DNA of 64,000 bases. Source: Anarhynchus alexandrinus (taxonomy: Eukaryota > Chordata > Aves > Charadriiformes > Charadriidae). A program made the position numbers and the translations under genes. The DNA is taken from NCBI GenBank assembly GCA_008711295.1, contig VUYV01000075.1, positions 916,177 to 980,176 of the forward strand, written 5' to 3'. Under the pieces are notes generated by a model. The model searched no databases. It was not told the origin of the DNA and saw only the letters and a list, made by a program, of their open reading frames with translations. Each line of letters begins with the position of its first letter. Position 1 is the stretch's first letter. Positions 25,140-38,142 of the stretch are shown in pieces.

Positions 25140-26640
25140 TCGTACACATCCAGTGGATAGCGCTGAGAAATGGCAGGGCGTCCCAGGACAGCCCCGCTTC
25201 TCAGGTGGTTTCGGCTCTCCATTTTCAGCCTCCGGCCCAACGCAATTCACCCGGGGCACGGCGATGCCCCAACATACCGCAAACCTTGTCATGTCTTACT
25301 GCTTAAATAACACAATAAGGAAATTAAAAGGCTTGCAGGTTATGATTTGCATTGTTACAGCTTATGAAGCCTTGAAGAATTTCAGGAAATTGATTGAAAT
25401 GGGGGTTTGGGGGTGGTGGGGGGTGTGTAGTAGTATGGTTGAAAAAAACCAACCCAGGAACCACAAAGCACCTCTGAGTAAAAGTCCTTTGATATTAATA
25501 CAAATTATATACCCTTATCCATCCTGGCAGAGCTGGGATCAGGCAGCGATGTAAGCGGTGAGGAGGCGGTGGAGCTCGGCCTGCCCCGGCCCGGGCTGGA
25601 TCGGCGTGGGCTGGATGCCCTCTACCGGGGGATCCGCCATTAACCGCCTCCCCTCCCCTCCCTCCTCTGCCCAGGCTGGAGAGCACGAGAGGCTTTACCC
25701 GCTTCACCTGCACCTTCTTCCCATCAAAATGCGATGGGAAGAGGAGAAAGGACAAGACTCTATTTAATGCCGAAGTGGTTTCGCGGGGCAGCAGCCGGGA
25801 AGGAAAGCAATGGCGTAGCTTGCCAGCGGTGCTGCTTCAGCGAGGGAGGTGAAGGAAAGCACATCAGGGTCCTTTCCCCTCCAAGTATTGCTCCTGGTAT
25901 TGCCCCGGCATTGCCCCTGGCAGACGCCTGCCCCAGTATAGCCCTACTGCTTGGGGGCAGGAGTTTCACCCCCAGCTTCATGCAGCACTTGTGCGAGTGA
26001 GTTCTGGGGGGCTGCGCTGTGTTGGGCCTCACGAGTTTAATAACACCCTTGAGTTTCATCCTATGGGGGGCAGGGGGAACCCCAAAACCAACGGCAGGGT
26101 GGGTTGCCACCCATGGTGAAAGGCAAAGAAGATGGCGGCGGGAGAGCTGCACATGGGGTGGTGCGGCCCACCCTGCCCTGCAGCCTGCGGCGGACCTCTA
26201 TGCACTCATGGCACCTCTCTTTCCCTCACCCCTGGCCTGGCGCGGCCGGCTGGGAGGAAAGTGCTGATGGACTCTGGGAGGGCAGCGGTTCTGGTCCGAA
26301 AATGAGCCCGGCAATGGGGAGGCCGGACTCGGATAGCCTGTGGAGAGGAGAGAGGAGAGCCTCCTGCCTGCTGCGGGAGCGGGGACCCGAGGCCTGCCAC
26401 CAGGCGGGATGGGGAGCGTGCCGTGAGATCGGNNNNNNNNNNNNNNNNNNNNNNAAAAAAAAAAAGAAAAAAAAAACGGAATGAAAAATGGGGAAAAAGC
26501 ATGTGTTTTCAGTGGGGAGACCCGGCCACTACCACCGCTGCCAAGTTTCACCGGCTGCGCGAGCGGTCTGCTTTTAGCCACGTAGGCAAGAAAATTTGGT
26601 CTTAGCGCAGAAACTCTCATCCAAAGTCAGCAGCCGGTGC
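25140..26640. promoter_or_regulatory. Orphan CpG island
   Basis: CpG density is by far the highest in the window. By eye there are about 20 CpGs in 25546-25850 and about 20 in 26090-26432, against near absence in the surroundings. A small CpG cluster at 25145-25270 precedes it after an AT-richer spacer. No TATA box or coding exon is recognisable. Frames on both strands (25495-25755 minus, 25760-26152 minus, 26104-26484 plus, 26198-26620 minus) have the arginine/proline/glycine-rich look of GC-driven chance frames. CpG islands usually mark promoters, so a transcription start of a gene or long non-coding RNA may lie here, in an orientation I cannot determine. A 22-N gap interrupts it. Confidence 0.6.
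26433..26454. other. Assembly gap (22 N) next to poly-A
   Basis: There are 22 ambiguous bases, followed directly by an A tract at 26455-26476 with a single G. The gap lies at the junction of GC-rich and homopolymer sequence, a classic sequencing failure point. Its true length is unknown. Confidence 0.95.
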
Positions 26641-27700
26641 AGTGCACCCTGCCAGCGCACAACTGGGTGGGATGAGGCTGTTACAGCCGTACCCCAGGAT
26701 CCGATCACTTACAAAGGCTTCAATTAGATCCATCATGTTATCTGAATGGTTATTTTGTGACTTAATTCCCCCTGCTTTTTCGCAGTGGTAATTAAATGAG
26801 CGAGGGGAAAAAAAGAGACAGATTAATTGATTGAACTGATTCCAGGAGAAACCATTACTCCCGTTCCTCTTCTGCTCTATACGGTGTTTAAACAACTCTG
26901 AAATAGAGCTGGGTGAATCCTGCCAACATATTTCTGTGAGCGTTGCTTTGATTTTCAAATGAATTGTCTTCATCTGCTTTTATCCCCCTATTGCCTTGGC
27001 TTTATGTGAACATTTGTACAGTCTAGTTTGCTCATGAAAAGAAGAAAAAAAAAAAGAGCTAGCGTGTTTCAATACAATGGAAAATGAATTTCGTTTCCGT
27101 GAGCTCAAGAGTTATGTAGTGACAGGACAAAAGTAGCGTCACGTAACAGGCCAATAATCACTAATGACATTGTTCAGATATGCCACAGTGCAAATGAATA
27201 ATACTACGTCATATATCGAACAAAATTTATGAAAATTACTTAATAGAACTGCCAAAACCATAAACCATAGAAACTCTGCATTTAGAAAAAGAGGTGAAAT
27301 GTACCAAATACTGCAGTTATTGCCAGTTATTCACTCTTTTATTGAAAAGATTAGGAATATTTTTCTTTTAAATTGCATTCAGTTAATGTACATTTATAAG
27401 TGCGATGGCAGCAAGTATAGAGCATATTAGTCAAATCTGTGTTTAGGGAATATGAATAATGTGTATTAATCATAAAAGTCCCTTGGTAGTAACAAATATA
27501 CTTACAGATTTTTTAAAGAATTTTGAAAGGAAGGAAGGAAGCAAGAAAAATCACACAGGAGTACACTTTTAAGAGAATTTTACAAAACAATCATCAACAT
27601 TAAGGAAATGCAATTTTTCATCTGGATCTAAACTATAGCTTCATAAAATCTCCTTGTTGAACAATTATTCAGAGAGAGACTAAACAAATATAGTGCTAAA
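26641..27700. promoter_or_regulatory. Candidate conserved block adjoining the CpG island
   Basis: Directly right of the island the sequence becomes complex and non-repetitive with many homeodomain/CRE-like words: CAATTAGATCC, GGTAATTAAATGAGC, GATTAATTGATTGAAC, GCGTCACG, CCAATAATCACTAATGACA, TACGTCATA. The juxtaposition of a CpG island and this texture suits a promoter-proximal regulatory block. No coding frame is credible. Conservation is untested. Confidence 0.35.
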
Positions 27701-29299
27701 ATCATAATAAAGGTTTCCAGAATATCTGAAAAGTAGGGAAAAAAGCTGCTTAGCTACCTTCTCTCCATCTATAAGAAAGATTACTATTTCAGCTTGTGTT
27801 TGTATGCAACTTTTCTTTTTCATAAATTACTTTATATGCAATATCAGATTGTATAAGGTTACAGAACAGCTGAAATTTTTCAAAGGTATATTTTGATTTT
27901 TTTTAACAAGCAGAACTGATGTTTAGACAATGCAGTTTGCCGAATCATGCAACCTTAGTTTAATTGTCAGTACTGGGATTCCAGTTTCATCCTGGATGAT
28001 TGTTCACCTCAGGAATATGCTATGGATCCTCTTCCCTCCAGACTGACCTGCATGTTTGGAGAGAGCATTGTGATTTTAAGCCTGTCATGAAGAATGCAAA
28101 AAGCAAATTAGAATGGTAAAGAAAAAAAAAAGGAGGGAGCAAGGAGGAAGTTTTTCGCTGTGTTCTTTCACCCAGGATGTAGCTGAGTATACACATGTTC
28201 CTTTAGAAGTAATGTAGAAAACAATATATATAATTGGCTTTATTAGACAGTATGCAGATTCCATATACAGTTTTCTGTAAAAAGTGACCGGAGAGTTCTA
28301 TAAAAGCAATATGAGGCTATACTGGTGGTGGTGGTGGGGAGGTTGAATTTAATTCTGACATGAATATCATATATAAGTCAAAGGAAATGTTGTCTTACTT
28401 AATGAGAAAGGTTTTTGCTGCTTTATCATCTTGGGCACGATTCTTTGAGAAAGATGTAGCCAAACAGCAGAAAGTCCAAGAGGACAGTCTTAGAAAATTT
28501 GAGCAAAGGAAAAGGACGAAAAGGGTTTCTGATTTGTAGTAAATATGCGTTCATTACTTTTTTTTTTTCCACATTTATCTCTGTAAGCTGGTTGACTAGG
28601 GTGCAGGGGGAAAAAGACACCTAATTTAGTTAGAGAATTAAAATGTGTTATTTGGAAGTAGCTGGTAACTCGTGGCTAGCTGTGTATATGAGAGCTTATG
28701 AAGTCCTTATTACTCAGCAGCGCCTGCTTGCAACCTACTGGCTAGTACAGTTTTTCAGCCAAGAAGGGGGGAAGAAATGCCTCCTGGCAGAGCACAACTA
28801 AATACATTGGAGAAAATAGTTGTTATTTCAGGTGCACAGGTTCCCAGTAGAAAATAAGTTTAATTAATTAATTTATTTTTCTAATTTGTGAAAATATGCC
28901 TAGGGTGACCTCTAGGCACATGTGCAAAAGCCATAAAACCAGATTCATTCATTAACCAGCTGACACAATGTCAACCAAGGATAGTCAAATAAACAAATAA
29001 CATGTGAGGAAAACTCAGACTCCTCCCATCCAACTCTCTCTAGCAAAAAGCCTTTGAGAGTGAATACACTTGGCAGTGTGCCTTGGGCTCCCTGCTCACC
29101 ACCTTTTTTGGGTGACAGAGAAAATGAAGCCTTAATCACAGTGATGAACCCTCTCGTTTTTTATTTGACATTCATGTTGTTCAATTAAATACCATAAAGG
29201 TACCCATTTTTTCTTCTCTTTTTTTTTTTTTTTTTTAAATTTGTTAAACGTGAAATAGGAACCAGGTACAAAAATGAATGTGTAAAGTGTTTGGACCTC
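27701..29299. other. Non-coding unique DNA
   Basis: No gene was recognised. Simple runs only: GGT repeats at 28323-28338, TTAATTAATTAATTTATTTTT near 28860, and poly-T at 29219-29236. Confidence 0.5.
29219..29236. repeat. Poly-T tract
   Basis: An uninterrupted T run of about 18. Confidence 0.85.
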
Positions 29300-29405
29300 T
29301 GGGACTGGACAGAGAACTGGAAATCAGGATTTCTGGCTTGTCCTCCTCCACCACCACCACTTGCCAGTCTCCTGCTCTCTGATCATGGGGAAGCTACTCA
29401 GTCCG
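29300..29405 (+). mobile_element. Second MIR-type SINE relic
   Basis: The order 'ggactggacagagaactgga...atcaggatttctggctt...accacttgcc...ctctctgatcatggggaagctactca' parallels the MIR segment that runs through the 'tcaggactcctgggtt', 'ctgccactt' and 'gaccttgggcaagtcactt' blocks. Divergence is high and an imperfect CCACCA run sits inside. The call rests on block order, as for the relic near 11.9 kb. Confidence 0.42.
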
Positions 29406-30199
29406 CGTGGTTAGATGTGGGGCTCTTCAGTTCCTAGTTATTCCATGTATTGCTCTTTTGCCAATGTGTTGCTCATTGCTACAGGTTGCTATAAACAGTG
29501 AAATTAGCTGAGGAAAAAGCAGATACACCTCAGTAATGGCATTACAGAGATAAGGGAAGAAGTCCAGCCCCTCCTTGAAGCACCAGGGAGTATCACACTC
29601 CCATGGGTAGGTGACAGCAATGCTGAGGCATCAGTGCTTTACACCTTTCCCAGCACCTTCCACGTGATGGTAGTGACTTTACTGTTGCCAGCACCTTTGA
29701 GGTCCCTGAAGACAGTGTTTATCGGGACTTGAAGTGCTGTCATATCATGCTCATTCACTGTGATGCCACCAGCAGCTACAGCTTTCCTCTCACAACATCC
29801 TTGTTATGCATTATGAAATAATGTGTTATGGTTTACCTTATAAAAAAGCAATTTTTGAAAACTTATATTTTAGCTATTTGACAGGCAAGTTTTTCAATAG
29901 CAATAAAAACAGGTTTATGTCCAAACATCCCTTATAACCCCCTATTTATAATCACAGGGGGGGAAAAATCCTTTCAGGCTACAACTTCATATTTGAGTTC
30001 TAACAGATGAGATTCTGTTCAAACCGGAGCAATGTGGCTGTGATGGACACAGAACAGGGCAAAGTATATCTGGTTTTCAACCTGGGAGGAAATCTTCCCC
30101 CTAACCTGCCCCCCTCAAAAATGTTTTCAAGAAAAGATCAGACACAGGTTTTTAATGCCTGGGGAAAAACAAAACATGACCCACAATGGATTTAGGCAG
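29406..30199. other. Non-coding unique DNA
   Basis: Nothing recognised. Confidence 0.5.
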
Positions 30200-30430
30200 T
30201 TCCATTTTTGCTTGCTATTTTTAAAAGCATACATGTTATTTAAAAATAATTAGCTTGAGCCAATTTATGTGCAATGTATATATTGCACATATGTCTAGAG
30301 GAAACCAGAAACAGGGTTGTATAATCGTAACCTTGCTGCACTGAAGGCCTGGCATAATTGCCGTTTCAAGAGAGAAAGCCAAAGAGATTTTATCTGTCAT
30401 ATTTATTTCCCCCATGTAAATATATTAAAA
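30200..30430. promoter_or_regulatory. Candidate conserved block with inverted repeat
   Basis: Complex AT-rich sequence (AAAAATAATTAGC, GGCATAATTGCCG-like words) contains a perfect 9-bp inverted repeat at 30267-30290. It is non-coding. The regulatory role is inferred. Confidence 0.28.
30267..30290. repeat. Inverted repeat, 9-bp arms, 6-bp spacer
   Basis: ATGTGCAAT (30267-30275) and ATTGCACAT (30282-30290) are exact reverse complements around GTATAT. The arms resemble C/EBP- or POU-type half sites. Confidence 0.65.
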
Positions 30431-30493
30431 GAAAACAAAAATACACTTTTGATGCACAGAGCTTAACCCAGTTTATATAGAATGCATTTCATT

Positions 30494-30514
30494 CTTTATT
30501 ATTATTATTATTAA
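30494..30514. repeat. (ATT)n microsatellite
   Basis: About six ATT units. Confidence 0.8.
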
Positions 30515-33500
30515 TAATTTCCCACATATTCATGTGCAGTAAAGCACTTGAGATGAGATCTGCAAGGCTGGGTTCTCAGCAGCTGCAAATTTCATCTGTT
30601 GCTCCTGAAAAAAAAAGCATTTTCAAATGTGCACATGCATTTTTCCCTGATTTTATCTCTGCATGGCAAGGGAGGCTGTATGGGGCAAAAGCAGGTTTAA
30701 CTGTGCAAATGTGAGCATCTGCATCTGCATAGTCTTCTGGCCCTTTAAAATGTAATTAGCCAGTATAATAAGGCTGCTGTGCATGTGTAATATCATCATA
30801 TTTAATGAATCGTAGGACTGAATGTGAGGAAGAAAGTCTATTGAGTCAAGATCTCCCAGAGGCTTTGCTGGAGCTTGGACTGGCACATGACTGATGCTTT
30901 TCTGTATCCTCACATTCAACACCCAGGCCAACTTTACTTGCAAAGAAAAGATCCAGTTAAATAAAAAACATATGAACCCTGCTAACATAATACAATTTGA
31001 GTAAATCAATGCCTTTGGACTTTCTCAAGAATATGTGAAGAAACTCACTGAAAGGCAACAGTACATTTCTAGTGAGTACCAGTTTGGGACTTTAACACGC
31101 TCCTCTGTACCTTGGTGACCTTGCGGGAGGTGGGATAGATTTTCCCCACACAGAGCACACGTCTTCATTTTGCAGCACACTGTAAACACACTTTTCATGG
31201 TAATGTCTTGTTTTGGTTTGGCTGGTTTTTTTTTCATAGATTATGCATTAGTAATTTGTGCATCACATGCTGGCAAGCAGAATCACAGTATATTGCACAC
31301 AATCCTAATGTGAGACAGAAACCTCAGCATATTCTAGCTCTTTTCTCATATCTTGTTAGCATCTGTTTGTGGTAGGCTGGGATGATGAGGTGCTAATATG
31401 ATACAGCGAAGGAAGTGTAATCCATGAACATTTTTGTGTCACATTTGTGTAATATATTACACTAATCTGACCAGACTTTCATGTGCTCTTACCCAAGGAA
31501 TGCCATTCCAGACTCCTCCCTTCCCCCATCAATGCCTTTGAAGGTTTGTGAATGATTTCCTGTACACAGGCTGTGTAAGAATGTGCGCACATTCTTTCCC
31601 TGGTCGGGGAAGGAGTGCTTTTTATGCCCGCTTGCTCTCAGCGTAACAATGTTCATGAACAAATTGCACTAAAGAGGGAAGCATGTTCAATTATATTCTT
31701 CTTTCTCGGCTCAGAGGTAAATGAAGTAGAAGGTGCACTCTCTCCAATAAGCGTCAGATCCATTCAGAGTGCTTCGTGTAGTGTCTGGGGGCAATTTTTT
31801 AGCAAAACTTTTATGAGGCAGCAGTCTGCAGGTTGCATGGCAATAACTAGGATGTCTGAGTTGGCAGCCATTGTTTCTTTCTGAGAGGTACCATCAACCA
31901 ATGGCATCTTGCAGACTGCTTCTGATTTGCACCTTGTTACTTGTCTTTAGACAATTTGCTAGGCCTATTTTTCCTATCCATGATTAGTTTTGCCCTAGAC
32001 TGTTGGTTCTTCAGGTGACAGCTGTTTCTTTCTATGTGTTTACGTAGCTTTAGCACATTGGGATCCTACTCCTGACTGGAACTTCTTGTCAGTACTGCAA
32101 CAGAAATAAACGTGGTAGTAAAGTAAACTCATAAAAAACAAAATTGCATTACAATTATAACATACAATTCTTCATCTTGCTGATCTGATTCAGGAAGGGA
32201 AAGCTGAGTCAAAGGTCTGGATGAAAGATGGCGAATTAGATAGTCATAATGGTTTTGGCAAGTCATTGCGTATTTCTCATCCTCGTGGATCCTCTGTAAG
32301 TTAGAACTTATAAGGACTAGTGAAGGAAAGGTATCTAATAGTGAAATTTGACTGGACTGTGGAGCCCATGTGTGTATATATATATTTTTTTTTCATACGT
32401 CCTTATTTTAGGTATTCATCTGAAACTAGAATGCCCTGATACCTATCACATGGTGTAACTCTTTAGGTGGGTCACCTTATAACTTCCCAAGAGCTGCCTG
32501 CAATCCAAGATCACAGCCTGACTATCCCTGTGGTAGACAATGCAGCAGATGCTCATTCTACCATACTAAGATCAGTTTTTGCTGGCTGTTTTGTTGCATT
32601 TTTCCCCATTAGAGAGGCTAGGGCTTCAGGAAACAACAGCTCAACAGTCCTGGCACTGGGGAAAGATTATTCCCGTTGGAAAAGCAAGGAGGAAAGCAGG
32701 GTGCACATGTTGTAATAAATTAAATGGTGCCTGTAATATTTCATAGCACCAAAATGCAATCTTGCACACTGTCAAGCTGTTGGCATGCTTTGCCTTGTAC
32801 TAAGGAACATTTCCTGAGCAGCTCCCAAACAACAGCCACAGAATGCAATTGGAGGACCTACCCAGCCCAAGATGATTAGCAGACTTCTGTTTTGGACAAC
32901 AAGTAGCTCTATGAATTCCTGCCCTGGTGGTTCCTACTTAGTTTGCTTTCTAGCATTTTCATCTTGCCAGATAAGGTAGGACAAAGTTTGACTCTAGATG
33001 ACATTATTCATTCCAAAGTGAAGGTGGATTTAAAAATACATCTCCTGTAGTTGTGAGCCAAAATTGGGCACTATCAGACTTGAACAGCTGGGGGAATATT
33101 TATCTAGAATAGCACAGTGTGGCATCATATGGTTACACTATTAGCATCTTGTAGTGTCAGCTTGCTTGGGTGTACACCACTGTGTTCAGTGTAATAAGAA
33201 GCCAGAAGAAGTCTCAGAGGTTATGCCTAAACTGCATGCGCCTATGGTGTTTCTCAACTACTGGTCCATGAAACGTACTCTAACCCATCCACACTTTCAG
33301 GTTAGAATGACACCCAGCTGCATGTGATCCTCTCCTGAACCCTGGTGGGGTGTTTGATTGTTTGTTTTTTGCTTTGTTTTACTAGGAAAAAAAAACCCCA
33401 AACAACAAACAAGCACAAGCATGCAGGGTGAAAAAGAGGCATGGTGTTTTTGCATGTCCTGGAGAGTGACCAGAATGGCTGGTGGTGCCATGCAGCACTT

Positions 33501-36083
33501 TTATCCAGCCTCTCAGTGCAGCCAGTGAGAACTGGAGCAGACGTGCAATGCGAAGGCAAGCCATGCTCATCTCTTCCCTAGGCAAGCAAGGTGTACATTG
33601 TAGTATTTGGTATCACGAAACATAATATCAGTGAGTTAATCACAGCGGAAGAAGGACCAAGACCCCAAGAAAAGTGTTTATGGATAATGTTGATGTAAAA
33701 AAGACAAGTCAGTATGTACTACAGTACATTAACTTGTTACTACAATACGGAAAAAAAATGCTTCATGTACTGACTTCCTATTGATGTGATGAGGTTTTGA
33801 GCACAGCTAGTTTACTGAATGCCCTGGTAAAGCGAAGATGAATAAAATTAAAATAAAGAATGTATAAATTGTAAAACAGAAAAAAAAAAAAGGTAATAGA
33901 AGCTTTCAGAGTCCCATGAGCTGTTTTTAAAACGTTTTTTTTCTCTAAGAACTACTCGTTTCCTTATGTCTTTCCCTGACAACTTTTTGCTTTTTATCTC
34001 ATTTTAATAAAAAGATAGCATTTGAGAGCATCTCAGAATACAGCATCTCAGCCTCTGCCTTTGTTGTTTAAATTACAAAAAGAAGACAAAAAAAAAAAAA
34101 AGAAAAGTCAAAACCCAAAGCCTTTCAAGAGAACCTCATCAACGCGTTTTGGGCTTCCTTTTTAGGATTCAGAGCTTCTTTAACTGCCATTAAAATCAGG
34201 AAACTTGATCATCCCCTCCAAAAAACCCACATTGAAATAGGACTCCGGTGCAATAACAGAAAACAATACTTTATCTGACACTATTTGTTGTGAAGCAGAG
34301 GCTTAACAATGATAGGAAAAGGTGCTACCCCCAGACTTTCCCTGAGCTAGTGTGTACGTCTTTACTTTGCACTTACCTTGCAGAAGATTTGAAAGCAGGA
34401 GCGTTCCTGAGCGGTCAAGTCCTGGGCTATGGAGACCATGAGGACCTCATGACTTCTCAGGGGGCCCTCTGCAGGCCATGTGCCACATGCGAAGGAGAGA
34501 GATGAGGACAAGAAGACCCTGCAGTGTAGAAAGATGCTGGGGGGATCGCATTGAGTTGGTAGGGGATTGCCTAGGAGGAAAGGGTGCTTATCCTTCAGGT
34601 AGCAAAGAGATGTTACCATGGCTGCCCAGCTGAGTATTGTAGCAGGGCTGAACAGCTTGGAGGAGGTTAATTCAATATCTGCAAATGCTTTGGAAGGAGC
34701 ATATTGTTTCTTTTGCAAGGTTTCTACCAGAAGATAGTGAAAATTGTTATATAAACTGGAGAACCACGGAGAACTATGTTTAGACACCCTAGTAGGTCAC
34801 TTACCAGTTAATTATTTACAGGAGGAAAAAAAAAAACCAACACAGTGGAAAATACTGCATTTTCTGTGTTGGCTTTGGACTACATTTGTTTACAATCTGT
34901 TACTTTGAAACTCGTGTCAATAATATATATCTATGAAAGGAAATGTTTTATTCCAATGTCTTCTTTCTTAATATTTGGTCTTAACAGCTACACTTGTTGT
35001 GGTAAGAAGTGGCAAATGCTTTTTCCAGATCTCAGGAGAAAATCAGACCCATTTTGATAATTTAAAAATTTGAAAATACATGCTTTCACCATGATGAAAA
35101 AATGCAGGTGCATGCAGAAGAGATAGTTCTTTTTAGAGGGTATTACAGTGATTAATTCAATGATGTTATTTCTGGTCAGCATAATTATTTGCTGGGGGCT
35201 GAATAACCAGAATTTTGGGTAGCTGTTGGCCAAAGGTCTGTATTAAGATCTGGGTTTCCTAAGTGTCACTGTTCTGTGTCATATGACAAGGAATATAATA
35301 GAATTAGTTTATTATAGCTACAAGCTCTTTCCTGTTAAGCAAGACCTCTTTCAAAGATTAGGCATGTGTCAATATAGTGACTGTTCAAAGCATATAGTCA
35401 GTCCTATCTGCTGGGAGAAGAGAGCTTTTGGTATACTTTTGTATCATCTATGATGTTTGAGCGTGCTTTAGGAAAGGAGCCTCTGAAAATGATAAAATTA
35501 TGGGTTTATTAGCCATACTAACTGTCAACAAATGGTAAGTGATTTGTTTAAACAATCAAGCACTACAATAATTAGTATTATAATATAACATGCAGGAAGT
35601 TTTCATGTCCTATAAATACGTGTAAGACATGGGAAATTGGTCTTTTGGGGCTGATTCTATAATAGAGCAGTCCAGATAATTGAGTTTGTGTAGTAAATGA
35701 AGTACAATATAAAGGGATTGGATGGTAACATATGCAGTCTTCATTGGTGTGGATTGGTTTGCTTGAACAACTATTGATAGCCCAGCATGATGTATAGGAA
35801 ATCTCATAAGGAAGATTTAAAGATGAAGACTTCAGATGAGACATCATCACATTTTCCCTTAGCAAAATGAAGGTAGGATGAAACAAAAAGTAGGGTGGGA
35901 TGACACACACATTTTCATACTTAGACTGAAAAAGCTCTTACCTAGAACCGCTTTCCCACGGGAAAAGTGAAGCTGAAAAATGTTTTGAGGTAACATTCAA
36001 AGCCCACAAGAGCTTCTAAAATAATCACCAGACTAAAAGTATCTTCATATAGAATTTGGTCAAACTCAGGCTAATATTACTAG
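30515..36083. other. Non-coding unique DNA
   Basis: No exon or RNA gene was recognised. Homopolymer A runs lie at 33387-33395, 33881-33892 and 34088-34102. Frames such as 34362-34787 minus and 30653-31009 minus have no protein-family features. Confidence 0.55.
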
Positions 36084-36124
36084 ATTCCCATTGATTTCAA
36101 CAGAAGCCAGATCAGACCCTAAAA
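36084..36124. repeat. Fragment of an old dispersed amniote repeat (tentative)
   Basis: A 'cccattgatttcaacagaag...gatcagaccct'-like stretch closely resembles a very common 'cccattgacttcaatgggag...gatcaggccc' word in turtle and archosaur interspersed repeats. The family cannot be named from 40 bp. Confidence 0.35.
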
Positions 36125-38120
36125 CACTTTTTTCAGTTATCTTAAAAACAAATGAAATGGGCAATTCTATGTGCAAGCAGTAAACAATTTTATAAAATGT
36201 GTCTATCAGATTTTTTTTTAAGAATAGAATGTTCAGTTTTATGCAGATGAAAAAAGCATAGAAACATCTTTATTCATAGAATAGTATTATTTATTGTTTA
36301 ATATTGCTGACATTTGCTCACTCAAATAACCAGAAGAAAATTGGTAGGTAAGTAGACAATATAGGGAAGATACAGCACTGTCATAATAGAAAAACACTTA
36401 CTCAGTCACTTGAACTAATGCACTTTCTTTCATGTGAAGAATGTTGCCCAAATTATACATGGAGTCCAGGCTAACTGAACTGTATATTTTGCATTAGGTT
36501 CCGTGGTACATAGAACCGTACCCACACAAAATAGGCTTCTCAAATGATAAAATAAAATTTCCAGCTCATAGCGCACAGGACAGAAATTAAGAGCAAATTG
36601 AAAATTATAGTTTTCTTGCTACAACAAATATGGTTTACATTTATTCCTATGTAAATTTTAGCTTGTCTTGTACCACTGAATTATTTGGCAGAATTTGCTT
36701 GACCTTAGTGGAAACAGAATCCTTGCAGGAGGTCTGTGACCAGGTTTACATGGGAGAGAACCATAATTTCTTCATTATGGTTTTGATAAGGATCTTCTTT
36801 GGGATTTTTTCCATGGTTCTACATTTTGATCTCGATGGAGCTGAGCAGCACAGTTACTCAAGCAAAAGGTACCCAGCTAAAATTTAAAGACTCTTGAAGA
36901 TGGCTAAGCAGAGCTGACATGGGAGCTGCTGAAATGCTCGATGGGAGCAGGACTCCAGGCACACAAGAGACCTAAGGGAGGAAGTTCTTAGAGTTTCCTT
37001 CCTTATATTTCGTTCCCAAGAGTTTTGCTCATTATTTGATTCTCAGAGGCAATCTAATCACTGCTGGCATCACTTAACACTTCTGGGTTCAGTTTCCCAG
37101 TCTGCCACTTGCACTTAGAGTAATTTTCTCTGGTCTCCGTGTATCCTAGTTTACTTATTTTAAATAAAACCTGTTTTGTTATTTATTTTATTCACTGGAA
37201 TTGAATGAGATTGATTTATTTAAAATGTTTATATATAAATAAACATTATATATGGAGAACATTACCTATATAATTTTAAATAAAATAATATAATATATTC
37301 TTCTTAATATATTATCTATTTATAAAGTACATAGAGAACTGCAAGCAAAATGATGCACATGTTTATGTAAACATATGTATGTGTCTAGATTATTGGAAAT
37401 TACATCAGTACTTGTGAACTGACAAAAAAAGTCACTTCTGATATCCCAGTTAAAGTAATATCATCTTTACTTCTTTCTTCTGCATTGATTTTTCTCTTTT
37501 AAATTGCCTTATTTTTCTCTAAGTTAAAGCCTTAAGTGAGGAAATCTCTTTGCAAGTCTCCAAATTAAGAGTGAACACACTTGATTAAAGGAACTGTTGG
37601 CCTTAACTGGGCTCCTCACCTCCATTAGAGTAAAATGTATTTGTCCCAGATGTTTATATAAGTGTATAATGCATACAATATTTCTACACAGGCAGCTTAA
37701 GGTTTTGAGGACATTATTTTTAAAGTGTCTCTAACCAGATGTGCTTTGTGCTCATTCTTTCATTTCTCTGACCATCTCTAAACATTTTACTTTACCCATT
37801 TTCATAAGGATTCCATTCACAGGCAACTTCAAAAGCTTTGTACCAGTCTTCCTGTTGTATAGGATGCAAGGGGACCCGTCATCTCAGCCAGCATCCCTGC
37901 CATGAGCCATTTATTGCAACAAAAGGCACCGTGTTAACGACATGGCTCATCATCAGTCAGTCCTGGTGCAGAAGGTGTCAGATCCACTGCTGGAGAACAA
38001 GGATAATTTGGACTTTGCTTTTTGAAATGGAAAAATGTCAGGGGCTGTGAACAAAGTCACCTGTAAATTGGTTGATGATTTTCTACTGTTTTTCATAGTA
38101 AATCCCTACTCTGAACTGCT
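36125..38120. other. Non-coding DNA with AT-rich island
   Basis: No gene was recognised. 37190-37330 is almost pure A+T (TATATAAATAAACATTATATA-type and AATATATTATC-type runs). Confidence 0.55.
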
Positions 38121-38142
38121 TTTTTTTTTTTTTTTTTTTTTN
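38121..38142. repeat. Poly-T tract ending in a single N
   Basis: 21 T are followed by N at 38142. The N is probably an assembly or consensus scar at the homopolymer. Confidence 0.9.

Noticed and set aside
25401..25425. G-rich run upstream of the CpG island
   Set aside because: Three long G tracts but no fourth within loop distance.
25760..26620. Arginine/proline-rich frames in the CpG island, some crossing the N gap
   Set aside because: GC-driven chance frames present on both strands. The gap makes the two that cross it meaningless.
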